This document shows, piece after piece, positions 7,003 to 16,330 of a DNA stretch of 49,973 bases. The stretch lies in assembly GCA_021740745.1 (NCBI GenBank), contig JAIOZF010000013.1, forward strand, positions 1 to 49,973, given 5' to 3'. The stretch's first letter is position 1; each line of letters starts with the position of its first letter. Source of the stretch: Crocinitomicaceae bacterium (lineage in GTDB: Bacteria; Bacteroidota; Bacteroidia; Flavobacteriales_D; Crocinitomicaceae). Below the pieces are notes generated by a model. The model searched no databases, was not told the origin of the DNA, and worked only from the letters and a program-made list of their open reading frames with translations. The translations under genes were made by a program, and so were the position numbers.

Positions 7003-8292
7003 TTAGTAACGATCTCTCTTACCGAACCAAGTTTTCTTTCCTTTGTTCTTTGCAGCAGCTTGTTTTTGTTCGATAGTTGGTCGAGGTTTTGCTCCACCAT
7101 TTCGTTGTTCACGTGGCGGACGAGCGCCTCTTTGTTCTTTCTTCTCGATGACAAAAACTTCCATTGGGTATGGATGCTCCTCAATAACGGGAATTGATTG
7201 ATGGATTAATTTTTCAATATCCTTCAAATATGCTTTTTCTTCATAATCACAGAAAGAAATCGCTGTTCCTTTATTTCCAGCTCTACCTGTTCTTCCGATA
7301 CGGTGAACATAGGTTTCAGAAATATTTGGCAATTCAAAATTGATAACCAACTCCATTTCTTCAACATCAATACCACGAGCAGCAATATCTGTTGCTACGA
7401 GCACACGTATTGTTTTGTCCTTGAAATTACTTAAAGCACGTTGACGGTTATTTTGACTCTTATTTCCGTGAATCGCATCTGCTTTAATGTTGTGTTTAGC
7501 TAAATGCTTCACCACTTTATCAGCACCATGTTTCGTTCTTGTAAAAACCAAAACAGAAGTTGCTGGTTGTTCGTTCAAAACATCTACCAAAAGCGCATTT
7601 TTATTTCCTTTATCAACGAAATACAATGATTGCTTAATGATTTCAGCAGTTGAAGAAACAGGAGTTACTTCTACACGAACTGGATCTTGTAAGATAGTTC
7701 CCGCTAATTTTAATATTTCCGGAGCCATTGTGGCTGAGAAAAATAAATTTTGTCGTTTATCCGGTAAAGCTTTGATCAATTTATTCACATCGTGAATAAA
7801 ACCCATGTCGAGCATTCTATCTGCCTCATCCAAAACGAATATTTCTACATCACGAATGGAGATGAAACCTTGCATCATTAGGTCTAGCAATCGGCCTGGT
7901 GTTGCCACCAAAATGTCAACTCCTTGTTGAAGGACACCTGTTTGTTTATTTTGATTTACACCACCAAAAATAACGGTACTTGCTAAACCAGCATGACGAC
8001 CATATGCCTTCAAACTATCACCAATTTGAATTGCTAACTCGCGAGTTGGTGTAACAATTAAAGCACGAATTTTTCGCTTGCCTTTAAATACTTTGTTTTC
8101 ACTTAAAAGTTGAATGATTGGAATAGAAAAAGCTGCTGTTTTTCCTGTACCAGTTTGGGCACATCCCATTAAATCATTTCCTGCTAAAACGAGAGGAATT
8201 GCTTGTTCTTGAATGGGTGTTGGGATTGTGTAACCTTCTTCTTCTATTGCTTTAAGAATAGGTTGGATAATGTTTAATTCACTAAATTGCAT
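7003..8292 (-). CDS. rhlE: DEAD-box RNA helicase, RhlE type
   Basis: An ATP-dependent RNA helicase of the RhlE group, acting in RNA remodelling, ribosome assembly or cold adaptation. Motifs in order: the Q motif ([10 protein letters not shown], 24-33), Walker A AQTGTGKT (45-52), PTREL (82-86), DEAD (155-158), SAT (186-188), ARGID and HRIGRTGR (330-337). A basic low-complexity tail rich in R, P, K and Q follows and ends WFGKRDRY. The frame is open to 8460, but the extra 56 residues are unlike helicases and contain the promoter. I use ATG 8292 ([16 protein letters not shown], 429 residues), 60 bp downstream of a TACCTTTG element. Confidence 0.93.
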   Translation of the reverse strand: MQFSELNIIQPILKAIEEEGYTIPTPIQEQAIPLVLAGNDLMGCAQTGTGKTAAFSIPIIQLLSENKVFKGKRKIRALIVTPTRELAIQIGDSLKAYGRHAGLASTVIFGGVNQNKQTGVLQQGVDILVATPGRLLDLMMQGFISIRDVEIFVLDEADRMLDMGFIHDVNKLIKALPDKRQNLFFSATMAPEILKLAGTILQDPVRVEVTPVSSTAEIIKQSLYFVDKGNKNALLVDVLNEQPATSVLVFTRTKHGADKVVKHLAKHNIKADAIHGNKSQNNRQRALSNFKDKTIRVLVATDIAARGIDVEEMELVINFELPNISETYVHRIGRTGRAGNKGTAISFCDYEEKAYLKDIEKLIHQSIPVIEEHPYPMEVFVIEKKEQRGARPPREQRNGGAKPRPTIEQKQAAAKNKGKKTWFGKRDRY

Positions 8293-8352
8293 GTATAAAT
8301 TGTTGTCAGAAAATGACTTTGTATTTTCAAAAGGAAATTCTGTATTAAAAGA

Positions 8353-8360
8353 CAAAGGTA
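8353..8360 (-). promoter_or_regulatory. TACCTTTG promoter element of the helicase gene
   Basis: TACCTTTG on the minus strand, 60 bases upstream of the chosen helicase start. Its position supports rejecting the longer open frame and implies a 5' leader of about 50 bases. Confidence 0.55.
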
Positions 8361-8410
8361 AGTTATAATATCGGGAATCTAAGATATTTCTGTATTTCAA
8401 ACTATAATCA

Positions 8411-8452
8411 AAGCAAAAACAAAAAAGGGTAACATTAAAAATGCTACCCTTT
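8411..8452 (-). terminator. Rho-independent terminator of the SprB-repeat gene
   Basis: AAAGGGTA (8424-8431) pairs with TACCCTTT (8445-8452), and pairing extends into the flanks with one mismatch. On the minus strand it is followed by a T-rich run (A-rich 8411-8426 on the plus strand). It separates the T9SS cargo gene from the helicase gene. Confidence 0.8.
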
Positions 8453-8471
8453 CTAATCAAAAGAATTGTTT

Positions 8472-9839
8472 TTATTTTATCAGCTTACGTGTAATAATTT
8501 TACCGTTTGATTCAATATTTAGGAAATAAGTTCCACTTGAAACATTCATTGTATTCAATTGAATTTCACTTTCATCATTAAACACAGTTTCAATTAAAAT
8601 TCTTCCATTTATATCTGTCAATGAGACATTTCCAGTCAACGGTTCCTCAAACGAAATAGATAATTCACTATCAAACGGATTGATAATATTCAGCGCTATA
8701 CCGTTGTTTTCAAGAATTCCCATTTGAGCAGGGTCTAATAAAATTTGATCAGTAATTTGAATGGTATTGATTTCTGAAGATTTCTGTGAACAGAAAACAA
8801 TTAGTGAAGCTGAAAACACCCCTTGTGCTGGATTAGAAACTAAATAGGGAACATAATATTCTGCTGCAACATTCCCATTTGTATCTATTAATGTCCACGT
8901 TACCATTACAGAATCAATGCTGAAATAAGTATAACTGCTAATACCTGCCGATGCGATTGAACCATAATCAAGAATACAGTCTTCAATTGTCGCTGTTAAT
9001 AATGTGTCGATTACATTACCTCCAGGGAAGCTATTATTATTGAATATTAATATAGAATCAATCACTGGAGACGCATCATCAATGAATACACTTCCATTTG
9101 TAGTGCACCCAGCTGCGTCCGTTACAGTACAGTTATAACTTCCAACACACAAGTTAGGTTGTGATAAACTTGTTGAACCATTGCTCCATTGATATAAATA
9201 TGGAGCAGTTCCTCCATATACATCTGCTACTGCAATTCCATCGCAAGATGCCATATTGCTAGCGTCGGTAGATGAAAACCATACACTCAAACTGTTACAT
9301 AAAACTACGCTTGAATCTTGAATAGTTAAGCTTGACGTACTAGTACATCCATTCTGGTCCGCAACTGTGCATGTATATGTACCAACACATAAATTTGAAA
9401 GACTTTGCGTCGTAGCACCATTTGACCAAATATAGGTAAAAGGTCCAACTGAACCATATACATCTATCCAGGCAAGTCCATCACACGTTGCACTATCAGT
9501 TGCACTTGTGTAGGACATCGCAACATAAAAGCTCCCACAAGGATTAGCATTACCATTAATGACAAACGTATACGTCATCGGGTTTCCGAAAAAGTCATTA
9601 TAAGTTAAAATATACGTTCCAGGACAAAGGTTAGTTAAAACAAGTCCGCCAGTTTGAATAATTGCTCCACCACCGGACCAAACTGGATTGACAACTACCG
9701 AATTTGAATCGATATAAGCAGCACCATCGCACGAAGTTGGATTAGATGCATCAACAACAGTCAATATATTCTGAGAAAAAGAACTTGATGTTAAGGTAAT
9801 TGTAAACATCAATGCAACAAATAGTAATAGTTTTTTCAT
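8472..9839 (-). CDS. T9SS-secreted protein with three SprB-like repeats
   Basis: A secreted protein with an N-terminal signal peptide ([20 protein letters not shown], cut near FSQ). Three tandem beta-sandwich repeats of SprB type start around residues 30, 112 and 191, each with an S/T-C-D-G-x-A-x-x-D opening; the last two also have WSNG and L-C-V-G-x-Y-x-C-T-V. The C-terminal 75-80 residues form a type A T9SS sorting domain ([25 protein letters not shown], ending KIITRKLIK). The cysteines suggest disulfides outside the cell. ATG 9839 was chosen over 9872 because the signal peptide starts there (455 residues). It is likely a surface adhesin or released protein; ligand unknown. Confidence 0.85.
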   Translation of the reverse strand: MKKLLLFVALMFTITLTSSSFSQNILTVVDASNPTSCDGAAYIDSNSVVVNPVWSGGGAIIQTGGLVLTNLCPGTYILTYNDFFGNPMTYTFVINGNANPCGSFYVAMSYTSATDSATCDGLAWIDVYGSVGPFTYIWSNGATTQSLSNLCVGTYTCTVADQNGCTSTSSLTIQDSSVVLCNSLSVWFSSTDASNMASCDGIAVADVYGGTAPYLYQWSNGSTSLSQPNLCVGSYNCTVTDAAGCTTNGSVFIDDASPVIDSILIFNNNSFPGGNVIDTLLTATIEDCILDYGSIASAGISSYTYFSIDSVMVTWTLIDTNGNVAAEYYVPYLVSNPAQGVFSASLIVFCSQKSSEINTIQITDQILLDPAQMGILENNGIALNIINPFDSELSISFEEPLTGNVSLTDINGRILIETVFNDESEIQLNTMNVSSGTYFLNIESNGKIITRKLIK

Positions 9840-9953
9840 AGTAAGATTAATTTTAGCTTTGTCAAATACCACATAGAAAGTAAATGGTTACCCAACATGC
9901 AAATATAGTTTTTTAAATTAGACGTAGTTCATCAAGTTAAGGTATACCAAAAA

Positions 9954-12062
9954 TCAAAGTTTTTTTAATCCCACCCTCTTTCGTGTTGAATCAACCTCTA
10001 AAACACGCACTTCAACATGCTCATGTAATGAGATAAATTGAGCAGGGTCATCCACGTATACATCTGCCAATTGCGATTTATGAATCAATCCATTTTCTTT
10101 TATTCCAATATTAACAAATGCACCAAAGGCAGTTACATTCGTTACAATTCCTGGCAAAACCATTCCAATTCTTAAATCATCAATCGTTCGAATGGTTGAA
10201 TCGAACTCTAATACTTTTGCTGTTTTACGAGGATCGCGCCCTGGCTTTTTCAACTCTTTGATAATATCATCGAATGTATAAGCATCTATTTGCGGGAAAT
10301 CTACTTTCTTAATTTCTTTTAAAACGGCATCATTTCCGACTAGTTCATCGATGTTTACCTTTAATTGTTTCGCCATTGCCTGAACAACTTTGTAACTTTC
10401 AGGGTGAACGGATGAATTATCCAATGGATTCTCTGCATTCCGAACTCTCAAGAAACCCGCCGCTTGCTCGTAGGCTTTATCACCAAGTCGTTTAACTTTC
10501 TTTAGTTCTTCTCGTGATCGAATACCGCCGTTTTCCGTTCTATATGCAACTATATTCTCTGCTAAAGTTGGACCTAAACCAGAGACATAACTCAATAAAT
10601 AGGGTGATGCAGTATTCAAATCCACACCAACTGCATTCACACATGAAACAACCACATCATCCAATGCATCCTTTAACATAGTTTGATTTACCTCATGTTG
10701 ATATTGTCCCACACCAACTGATTTAGGATCAATCTTCACTAATTCTGCCAATGGGTCCATCAAGCGTCGACCAATCGAAACAGAACCCCTAACCGTTACA
10801 TCATAATCTGGAAATTCCTTTCTTGCAATCGAACTAGCTGAATATATAGAAGCACCATCTTCACGTACAACATAAACTTCTAAATCGCGATCAAATCGAA
10901 TCCGCTTAATAAAACTTTCCGTTTCTCTACCAGCGGTACCATCACCAATGGCAATGACTTCAATTTTATAAGCCTGCACCAATTGGGCAATTTTCGCCTG
11001 TGCTGCCGAACTTTCATTTTGTGGAGGGTGCGGATAAATTGTTGCATTCGTCAATAAATCGCCTGATTCATCTAGACATACAACTTTACATCCCGTTCGG
11101 AAACCTGGGTCGATTGCCAACACACGCTTAGAACCAACTGGAGGAGCTAATAACAATTGACGCAGGTTGGTTGTAAATATTTTTATCGCTTCTTTATCAG
11201 CCTTTTCTTTGGCTTCATTCAGGATTTCATTTTCCAAAGATGGACACATCAATCGCTTGTACGACTCTTTACAAGCTTCAGCAACTAAAGATGCGCACGC
11301 ATCATTTCCTTTGACAAAAAATCGTTCTAAACTTTCTATTGCCTCATCTTGGTCAGGTTGCGCCTTTAACGAAATGATTCCTTCCCTTTCTGCTCGAACA
11401 AGTGCCAACAAACGATGTGATGCACATTTATAAATAGCTTCTGAAAAATCAAAATAATCGCGGTATTTCGCACCTTCCTCTTCCTTGCCTTTTTGTAATT
11501 TTGACACAAGGATAGATTTACGTTGAAATAATTGGCGCATTCTTGCCCTCGCAACAGCATTTTCATTCATCCATTCTGCCATAATATCCTTTGCGCCAGC
11601 AATCGCCATTTCTTCATCTAAGACTTCACCTTTTACAAATTTTTCTGCCATATATTCAGGATCACCGCCACGTTGTGACATAATCATTCTTGCCAATGGC
11701 TCCAATCCTAATTTCTTTGCTTTATCTCCTTTTGTTTGACGTTTTTGTTTGTAAGGAAGATATAAATCTTCCAAAACTGTTGAATCAAAACAGGTACTTA
11801 TTTTCTCTTTCAATTCAGGTGTCAACTTTCCTTGTTCTTCTATTGAACCTAAAATGGTTTGTTGACGAGCGATCAATTCATCATGCTTTTTGGCCAAATC
11901 ACGAATTTGGGCAATTTCAACTTCATCCAAACCGCTTGTCATTTCCTTTCGATACCTAGCAATGAAAGGCACTGTTGCCCCTTCCTTTAGTAATGTAAGT
12001 GTATTTGAAATTGATTTTGGTGCTAGCCCAGAATTGGATTGGATGAATTCGTGTTGCAACAT
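9954..12062 (-). CDS. tex: Tex-family RNA-binding transcription accessory protein
   Basis: A 702-residue Tex protein, an S1-domain nucleic-acid-binding factor associated with transcription and stress survival. Domain order is an N-terminal helical Tex region (GATVPFIARYRKEMTSGLDE, about 28-47), a YqgF/RNase H-like domain (VLAIDPGFRTGCKVV, about 315-430), helix-hairpin-helix repeats (SGLGPTLAENIVAYR, about 490-545) and a C-terminal S1 domain (about 635-702, TNVTAFGAFVNIGIKENGLIH). The domain set is complete and the protein ends directly after the S1 fold. It is divergently oriented from the rlpA-like gene. No consensus promoter was found just upstream. Confidence 0.95.
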   Translation of the reverse strand: MLQHEFIQSNSGLAPKSISNTLTLLKEGATVPFIARYRKEMTSGLDEVEIAQIRDLAKKHDELIARQQTILGSIEEQGKLTPELKEKISTCFDSTVLEDLYLPYKQKRQTKGDKAKKLGLEPLARMIMSQRGGDPEYMAEKFVKGEVLDEEMAIAGAKDIMAEWMNENAVARARMRQLFQRKSILVSKLQKGKEEEGAKYRDYFDFSEAIYKCASHRLLALVRAEREGIISLKAQPDQDEAIESLERFFVKGNDACASLVAEACKESYKRLMCPSLENEILNEAKEKADKEAIKIFTTNLRQLLLAPPVGSKRVLAIDPGFRTGCKVVCLDESGDLLTNATIYPHPPQNESSAAQAKIAQLVQAYKIEVIAIGDGTAGRETESFIKRIRFDRDLEVYVVREDGASIYSASSIARKEFPDYDVTVRGSVSIGRRLMDPLAELVKIDPKSVGVGQYQHEVNQTMLKDALDDVVVSCVNAVGVDLNTASPYLLSYVSGLGPTLAENIVAYRTENGGIRSREELKKVKRLGDKAYEQAAGFLRVRNAENPLDNSSVHPESYKVVQAMAKQLKVNIDELVGNDAVLKEIKKVDFPQIDAYTFDDIIKELKKPGRDPRKTAKVLEFDSTIRTIDDLRIGMVLPGIVTNVTAFGAFVNIGIKENGLIHKSQLADVYVDDPAQFISLHEHVEVRVLEVDSTRKRVGLKKL

Positions 12063-12165
12063 TTTATTCTATTTTATGAGAGGGTAAATCTCGCAAATCG
12101 AAGGACGCTTTGCAAAAAAATCTTTCAACATATAATGTTAATCTTTCCTTAAAAACTTAGCAACT

Positions 12166-12173
12166 TACATTTG
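12166..12173 (+). promoter_or_regulatory. TACATTTG promoter element
   Basis: TACATTTG fits TAnnTTTG, 32 bases ahead of the RlpA-like gene. It probably drives the rlpA-cytochrome pair. Confidence 0.5.
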
Positions 12174-12205
12174 CTTTCGTTAATTTGCTTGACGAAAAAA
12201 TGTGA

Positions 12206-12556
12206 ATGATTAAATACGTCTTGATATTCAGTGCGATACTTGTTTCCAGTTTTGTGATCAAATCGATCTACCAGCAGGGAAAAGCAAGCTATTACGCATC
12301 AAAATTTGAAGGAAGACGAACGTCCTCTGGAGAAATATTCAGACAAGACAGTTTAACAGCTGCACATCACAAATTGCCTTTCGGAACAATTGTTCTGGTA
12401 AAAAACTTAAAAAATGACTCGGTGGTTATTGTCAAAATAAATGATCGCTTAAGTCCGCAATCAACCAGAATAATTGATTTATCTTTACGTGCTGCAAAAA
12501 AATTAAATTTTGTTCGCGAAGGCCTGGCCAATGTTACACTTGAAAAACTAAATTAA
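12206..12556 (+). CDS. RlpA-like double-psi beta-barrel protein
   Basis: A 116-residue exported protein: an N-terminal hydrophobic signal or anchor (residues 2-20) followed by a double-psi beta-barrel of the RlpA type (GKASYYASKFEGRRTSSGE, LPFGTIVLVKN, VKINDR, RIIDLSLRAAKKL). Some RlpA proteins are lytic transglycosylases that cut peptidoglycan strands lacking stem peptides. This one has only the barrel, without a SPOR domain, so it is a minimal form. The signal segment has no lipobox cysteine. The next gene, a lipoprotein cytochrome, begins one base after its stop, so they are co-transcribed. Confidence 0.85.
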   Translation: MIKYVLIFSAILVSSFVIKSIYQQGKASYYASKFEGRRTSSGEIFRQDSLTAAHHKLPFGTIVLVKNLKNDSVVIVKINDRLSPQSTRIIDLSLRAAKKLNFVREGLANVTLEKLN

Positions 12557-12557
12557 A

Positions 12558-12881
12558 ATGAAAAAAGTATTTTTTGCCCTTACAACACTTGCACTCATTG
12601 TTGCTTGTACTCCTAAAACAGCTGAAGTAGTTGAAGTAGTAACGGTAACAACTGAAGAAACAACAGAAGCATTAGTTATGCGTAAACCGAGTGTTGAGGA
12701 GTCTGAAGGAATGACCCTTTATAATGCTCATTGTGGGAAATGTCATGAATTAAAAACCATCAGTGATTATTCTATGGAGCGTTGGACAAAAATTGTCCCT
12801 AATATGGCTTCACAAGCAAAATTAGATGCTACTCAAGAGAGCAAAATTATGGCTTATGTAAAATGGCAATTGGGAAAGTAA
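12558..12881 (+). CDS. Small c-type cytochrome lipoprotein
   Basis: A 107-residue lipoprotein. It has a signal peptide with lipobox LIVAC (acylated C17), a Thr/Val/Glu-rich linker (about 20-48), then a compact cytochrome c domain with the haem-binding CGKCH (59-63) and a possible axial methionine in VPNMASQ (M83). It would sit in the cell envelope and carry one covalent haem. Its redox partner is not visible here. It is coupled to the RlpA-like gene (one-base gap). The call is firm for the haem motif, less so for the electron-transfer role. Confidence 0.85.
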   Translation: MKKVFFALTTLALIVACTPKTAEVVEVVTVTTEETTEALVMRKPSVEESEGMTLYNAHCGKCHELKTISDYSMERWTKIVPNMASQAKLDATQESKIMAYVKWQLGK

Positions 12882-12887
12882 GCTTCC

Positions 12888-13065
12888 ATGCGGCGTAGTC
12901 GATTTCTAAAACTTATGGGTGGAACAATTTCTCTTGGTGCAATTGGTTCATAATTATCCTTTGCTTTACTCGCTTGGATTACGTGAAGAAAAGGATGCAA
13001 TTTCCTTCTTTAACGATGAACCTATGGCAGGCTCGTTAACAATGACCTCCGTAAAAATTGGCTAA
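12888..13065 (+). pseudogene. Remnant of a Tat-exported protein gene (internal deletion and frameshift)
   Basis: Frame 0 from 12888 encodes MRRSRFLKLMGGTISLGAI then GS and a stop (12953), a textbook twin-arginine signal start. The +1 frame is open from 12910 to a stop at 13065 and encodes, after HNYPLLYSLGLREEK, a natural-looking C-terminus ending DEPMAGSLTMTSVKIG. The simplest reading is that a much longer Tat substrate lost its middle, leaving head and tail in different frames. I could not identify the parent family. It lies seven bases after the cytochrome gene and may once have belonged to that operon. Confidence 0.6.
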
Positions 13066-13083
13066 TCCTTTTATTAAAAAACT

Positions 13084-14142
13084 ATGTTTTCAGAATTTGT
13101 CATTTTAGATCTTTCAACTGTACTCGCAGGACCTTCAGTTGCAACATTTTTCGCTGAACAAGGTGCTAAAGTGATTAAAATTGAAAATACAAATGTGCCC
13201 GATGTCACCCGATCCTGGAAACTACCAAGTGAAAATCAAGATTCGACTATTTCAGCATATTTTTCTTCTATCAACTTCAAGAAGGAATATGTTCAACTGA
13301 ATTTAAAAGATGTCAACGATCACAGCGAATTCCTAAAATTAGTTGCGACTGCTGATATCGTTATTTCAAATTTTAAGTTAGGCGACGAGGAAAAATTCGG
13401 TATTCAAGATGAAATACTTCGAAAAATTAATCCAAACTTGATCTGCGGCAAAATCACTGGATTCGGTGATGATAGTGACCGTGTGGCATACGACCTCATT
13501 CTTCAAGCTGAAACTGGTTTTATGTCGATGAACGGAACTCCAGAAAGTGGTCCCGTAAAAATGCCTGTGGCCCTGATTGATGTTCTCGCTGCTCATCATT
13601 TAAAGGAAGCACTGTTATTAGCGATTTTAAAACTCAAAACGACTGGAATTGCAAAAACAGTAACGGTTTCTTTGTACGATGCGGCAATTTGCAGCTTGGT
13701 TAATCAAGCCTCCAACTACTTAATGGAAAATCATATTCCACAACGTATTGGTAGTTTACATCCTAACATTGCGCCCTATGGTGAGATATTCAAAACCAAA
13801 GACGGTGATTTAATCACTTTTGCAATTGGTAGCGATGTACATTTCAATAAGCTCTGTTCATTTTTGAAATTGACTGATTTAATAGAACAGTCTGATTTCG
13901 AACACAACAGTTCGCGCGTTAAAAACCATGAACGACTTCAAGCACTGCTTCAAGAAAAAATACTGCATTTCACTTCCAATGAAATTCTTTCAGCTATGGC
14001 CTCTGAAAATGTTCCTTGTGGAAAAATAAATAATTTAAATGACGTTTTTGAATCCGAGAAGGCTAAAACTCTTATTCGTGAAGAAGTAATTGATGGAAAA
14101 ATCACCAAACGTGTCACTTCAATCGCATTTAAATGGAAATAA
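13084..14142 (+). CDS. CaiB/BaiF (class III) CoA-transferase family protein
   Basis: A 352-residue family III CoA-transferase. Visible features are the N-terminal L-x-D-L-S-x-V-L-A-G-P motif (8-17), the Rossmann-like GAKVIKIE segment (28-34) and the likely catalytic aspartate D166 in PVALIDVLAAHH, at the position of Asp169 in formyl-CoA transferase. The family moves CoA between carboxylic acids through an aspartyl-CoA thioester. At 352 residues it is at the short end. Substrate not predictable; neighbours give no clear pathway. It overlaps the following acetyltransferase gene by ten bases. Confidence 0.88.
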   Translation: MFSEFVILDLSTVLAGPSVATFFAEQGAKVIKIENTNVPDVTRSWKLPSENQDSTISAYFSSINFKKEYVQLNLKDVNDHSEFLKLVATADIVISNFKLGDEEKFGIQDEILRKINPNLICGKITGFGDDSDRVAYDLILQAETGFMSMNGTPESGPVKMPVALIDVLAAHHLKEALLLAILKLKTTGIAKTVTVSLYDAAICSLVNQASNYLMENHIPQRIGSLHPNIAPYGEIFKTKDGDLITFAIGSDVHFNKLCSFLKLTDLIEQSDFEHNSSRVKNHERLQALLQEKILHFTSNEILSAMASENVPCGKINNLNDVFESEKAKTLIREEVIDGKITKRVTSIAFKWK

Positions 14143-14567
14143 TCGTTCGCACTCCTTCAACTGAAAACGAATGGAAAGCATATTATGACTTGCGTTATCG
14201 TATTCTTCGTGAACCTCTAAATCAGCCTTTAGGTAGTGAACGAAATGAAGGTGACTTAACTGGAATTCACTTTGCACTCTATGAAAATGACATGTTGAAA
14301 GCAATTGCGCGTTTAGATCAACACGACAATACGACTTTTCAAGTGCGTTTTGTTGCTGTCGAAGTAATATCGCAAGGTTCCGGATATGGACGAAAAATCA
14401 TGGAAGCAACGGAGCGAAAAGCCAAAGAACTGAATGGCGAAAAAATGATTTTGCATGCTCGTGATTATGCAGTAGACTTTTATCTAAAACAAGATTACAC
14501 CTTAATCGAGCCATCTTATAAATTGTTTGAGGTACTTCAACATTATTTAATGGAGAAGATGCTCTAA
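14133..14567 (+). CDS. GNAT family N-acetyltransferase
   Basis: A 144-residue GNAT acyltransferase. The acetyl-CoA-binding motif A is the QGSGYGRKIMEATERKA segment (about 90-106), preceded by strand VRFVAVE and followed by motif B (YAVDFYLKQDYTL). The N-terminal LRYRILREPLNQPLGSE resembles small GNATs in which the substrate is unknown. It overlaps the CoA-transferase gene by ten bases (14133-14142), so translation is probably coupled. The downstream gene has its own promoter. Confidence 0.85.
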   Translation: MEIIVRTPSTENEWKAYYDLRYRILREPLNQPLGSERNEGDLTGIHFALYENDMLKAIARLDQHDNTTFQVRFVAVEVISQGSGYGRKIMEATERKAKELNGEKMILHARDYAVDFYLKQDYTLIEPSYKLFEVLQHYLMEKML

Positions 14568-14574
14568 CTATATG

Positions 14575-14582
14575 TACTTTTG
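14575..14582 (+). promoter_or_regulatory. TACTTTTG promoter element
   Basis: TACTTTTG, 43 bases before the start of the CNNM/CorC gene and just after the acetyltransferase stop. It probably starts a separate transcript. Confidence 0.5.
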
Positions 14583-14625
14583 AAAAATCAGAACAAATAT
14601 TAAGTACCACAACTTTTAACCAAAA

Positions 14626-15903
14626 ATGGAAATTTTTATCATAATCATTCTAGTTTTATTAAATGGCGTTTTTTCAATGTCTGAAATGTCACTTGTTTCA
14701 TCTAGAAAGTTTAAACTCGAAAATGCTAAGAAAAAAGGAAGTAAGGGAGCGCAAACCGCACTTGATCTTGCTGAAAACCCTACAAAATTTCTATCAACAG
14801 TTCAAATTGGAATCACACTAATCGGAATTTTATTAGGGGTTTACTCTGGTGAAAATCTGACAACTAATGTCGAAAACTCATTAAAACAAATAGATTCAAT
14901 TGCACCATATGCCCACAATATTGCTGTTGGAGTGATTGTTATTTTTGTTACCTATGTTTCCATCGTTCTTGGGGAATTATTACCTAAGCGAATCGCGATG
15001 ACTTTTCCGGAGCCAATAGCTATTGTACTAGCTAAACCAATGCAACTTTTATCTATCATTACTTCGCCATTTGTCTGGCTTTTAACTTCTACAAATAATT
15101 TTCTTTTGAAACTTATGGGGATTAAAAAAACTGCCGAAAGCAAAGTCTCCGAGGAAGAAATCAAATCGATTATCAAAGAAAGTGCTGACGGAGGTGAAAT
15201 ACAGGATATCGAACAAAACATTGTGGAGCGGGTTTTTGAACTTGGTGACCGAAAAGTGAATACGCTCTTCACCCACAGAAGTGAACTTATGTTTTTCAAT
15301 ACTGCGGACTCATGGGAAGAAATTAAAGGTAAAATCAATCAAGAAAAACATTCAGCTTACCCAGTATGTAAAAACAACAATTTAGATGAAATAGTTGGAC
15401 TTGTTTTGTTGAAAGATCTTTTCACACCAACTACTGATGATAATTTTGAAATTTCAGCGTTCACCAAAACTCCAATATTTATAAATGAGTCAACTTATGC
15501 ATATAAACTCCTTGAAATTTTCAAAAAGGAAGGTATGCATTATGGAATAGTGGTAGATGAATACGGGACCACTATGGGAATTGTAACAATGGATGATGTC
15601 GTTGATGCCTTGGTTGGTGATGTCACAGAAAACGATCAAAGTGAATACCAAATCACACCTAGAACGGAAAATACGTGGTTCGTTGATGGTCAATACTCAA
15701 TTGTTGAGTTTATTAAATTTTTCGATTTAAACATTGAAGAAGATACTGCCTATGATTTCACTACGGTTGCTGGTCTGGTAATACACAAAAATCACACTTT
15801 GCCTGATATTGGTGATACCTTCTTTATTGAGAATTATCAATTAGAGGTAATAGACAAAGATGGTCAGAGAATTGACAAACTGTTGGTGACGCGTTTAGAT
15901 TAA
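14626..15903 (+). CDS. HlyC/CorC family CNNM transporter-like protein
   Basis: A 425-residue integral membrane protein in the order CNNM/DUF21 transmembrane domain (about 1-190), a tandem CBS pair (about 200-335) and a CorC_HlyC transporter-associated domain (about 345-425). The linker GGEIQDIEQNIVERVFELGDRKV before the CBS domains is typical. Such proteins are linked to Mg2+/Co2+ efflux, and the older hemolysin label is misleading. CBS domains may sense ATP or Mg2+. It ends two bases from the convergent DUF2007 gene, with no obvious terminator between. Confidence 0.92.
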   Translation: MEIFIIIILVLLNGVFSMSEMSLVSSRKFKLENAKKKGSKGAQTALDLAENPTKFLSTVQIGITLIGILLGVYSGENLTTNVENSLKQIDSIAPYAHNIAVGVIVIFVTYVSIVLGELLPKRIAMTFPEPIAIVLAKPMQLLSIITSPFVWLLTSTNNFLLKLMGIKKTAESKVSEEEIKSIIKESADGGEIQDIEQNIVERVFELGDRKVNTLFTHRSELMFFNTADSWEEIKGKINQEKHSAYPVCKNNNLDEIVGLVLLKDLFTPTTDDNFEISAFTKTPIFINESTYAYKLLEIFKKEGMHYGIVVDEYGTTMGIVTMDDVVDALVGDVTENDQSEYQITPRTENTWFVDGQYSIVEFIKFFDLNIEEDTAYDFTTVAGLVIHKNHTLPDIGDTFFIENYQLEVIDKDGQRIDKLLVTRLD

Positions 15904-15904
15904 A

Positions 15905-16330
15905 TCAACTTTTTTTCGCTTTCAATTTAAACTCTTCGTCACAGTCATTGCATCTGTACACATAATTGGTGTAAATCGGAAAAACAGTTAGCATAAAAGC
16001 GATAAACATTGAAACGATTCCCATGATGCCTTTCATAGATCGAAAACCACTGGCGATATTTTTAGAAGAACAATTGGGACACAAAATCACTTTGTCTTCG
16101 TCATCTAAATAAGGAGTTTCACTAATTTCTTTCAGAATAGCTTTTGACCGTTCAGCATCCTTTTCGTAGACTTTTACCTTTATTCCTCCAACAGCTTGAT
16201 TCAAAAGAGGATTTTGGGTAACGATATGTTCATCGTAAATAAAACACTCGATTCCTTCCGATTCTAAACGAGAACTTAAGATATGTGCATCAATCGCATT
16301 GTCAACTACTTTAATGATTATTCGCTCCAT
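15905..16330 (-). CDS. DUF2007-like protein with a transmembrane helix and two CxxC pairs
   Basis: A 141-residue protein. Residues 1-70 match the DUF2007 (putative signal-transducing, ACT/PII-like) fold: DAHILSSRLESEGIECFIYDE, then VGGIKVKVYEKDAERSKAIL. A CPNC pair (84-87), one hydrophobic helix (about 102-122) and a CNDC pair (127-130) with a basic end follow. The cysteine pairs suggest a zinc ribbon, but a full transmembrane helix lies between them, which is unusual. Its start overlaps the stop of the 188-residue membrane protein by one base, so the two are an operon. Function unknown. Confidence 0.8.
   Translation of the reverse strand: MERIIIKVVDNAIDAHILSSRLESEGIECFIYDEHIVTQNPLLNQAVGGIKVKVYEKDAERSKAILKEISETPYLDDEDKVILCPNCSSKNIASGFRSMKGIMGIVSMFIAFMLTVFPIYTNYVYRCNDCDEEFKLKAKKS

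Noticed and set aside
8293-8460. N-terminal 56-residue extension of the RNA helicase frame
   Set aside because: It contains the TACCTTTG promoter and the terminator of the preceding gene, and RhlE proteins start at the MQFSELN position.
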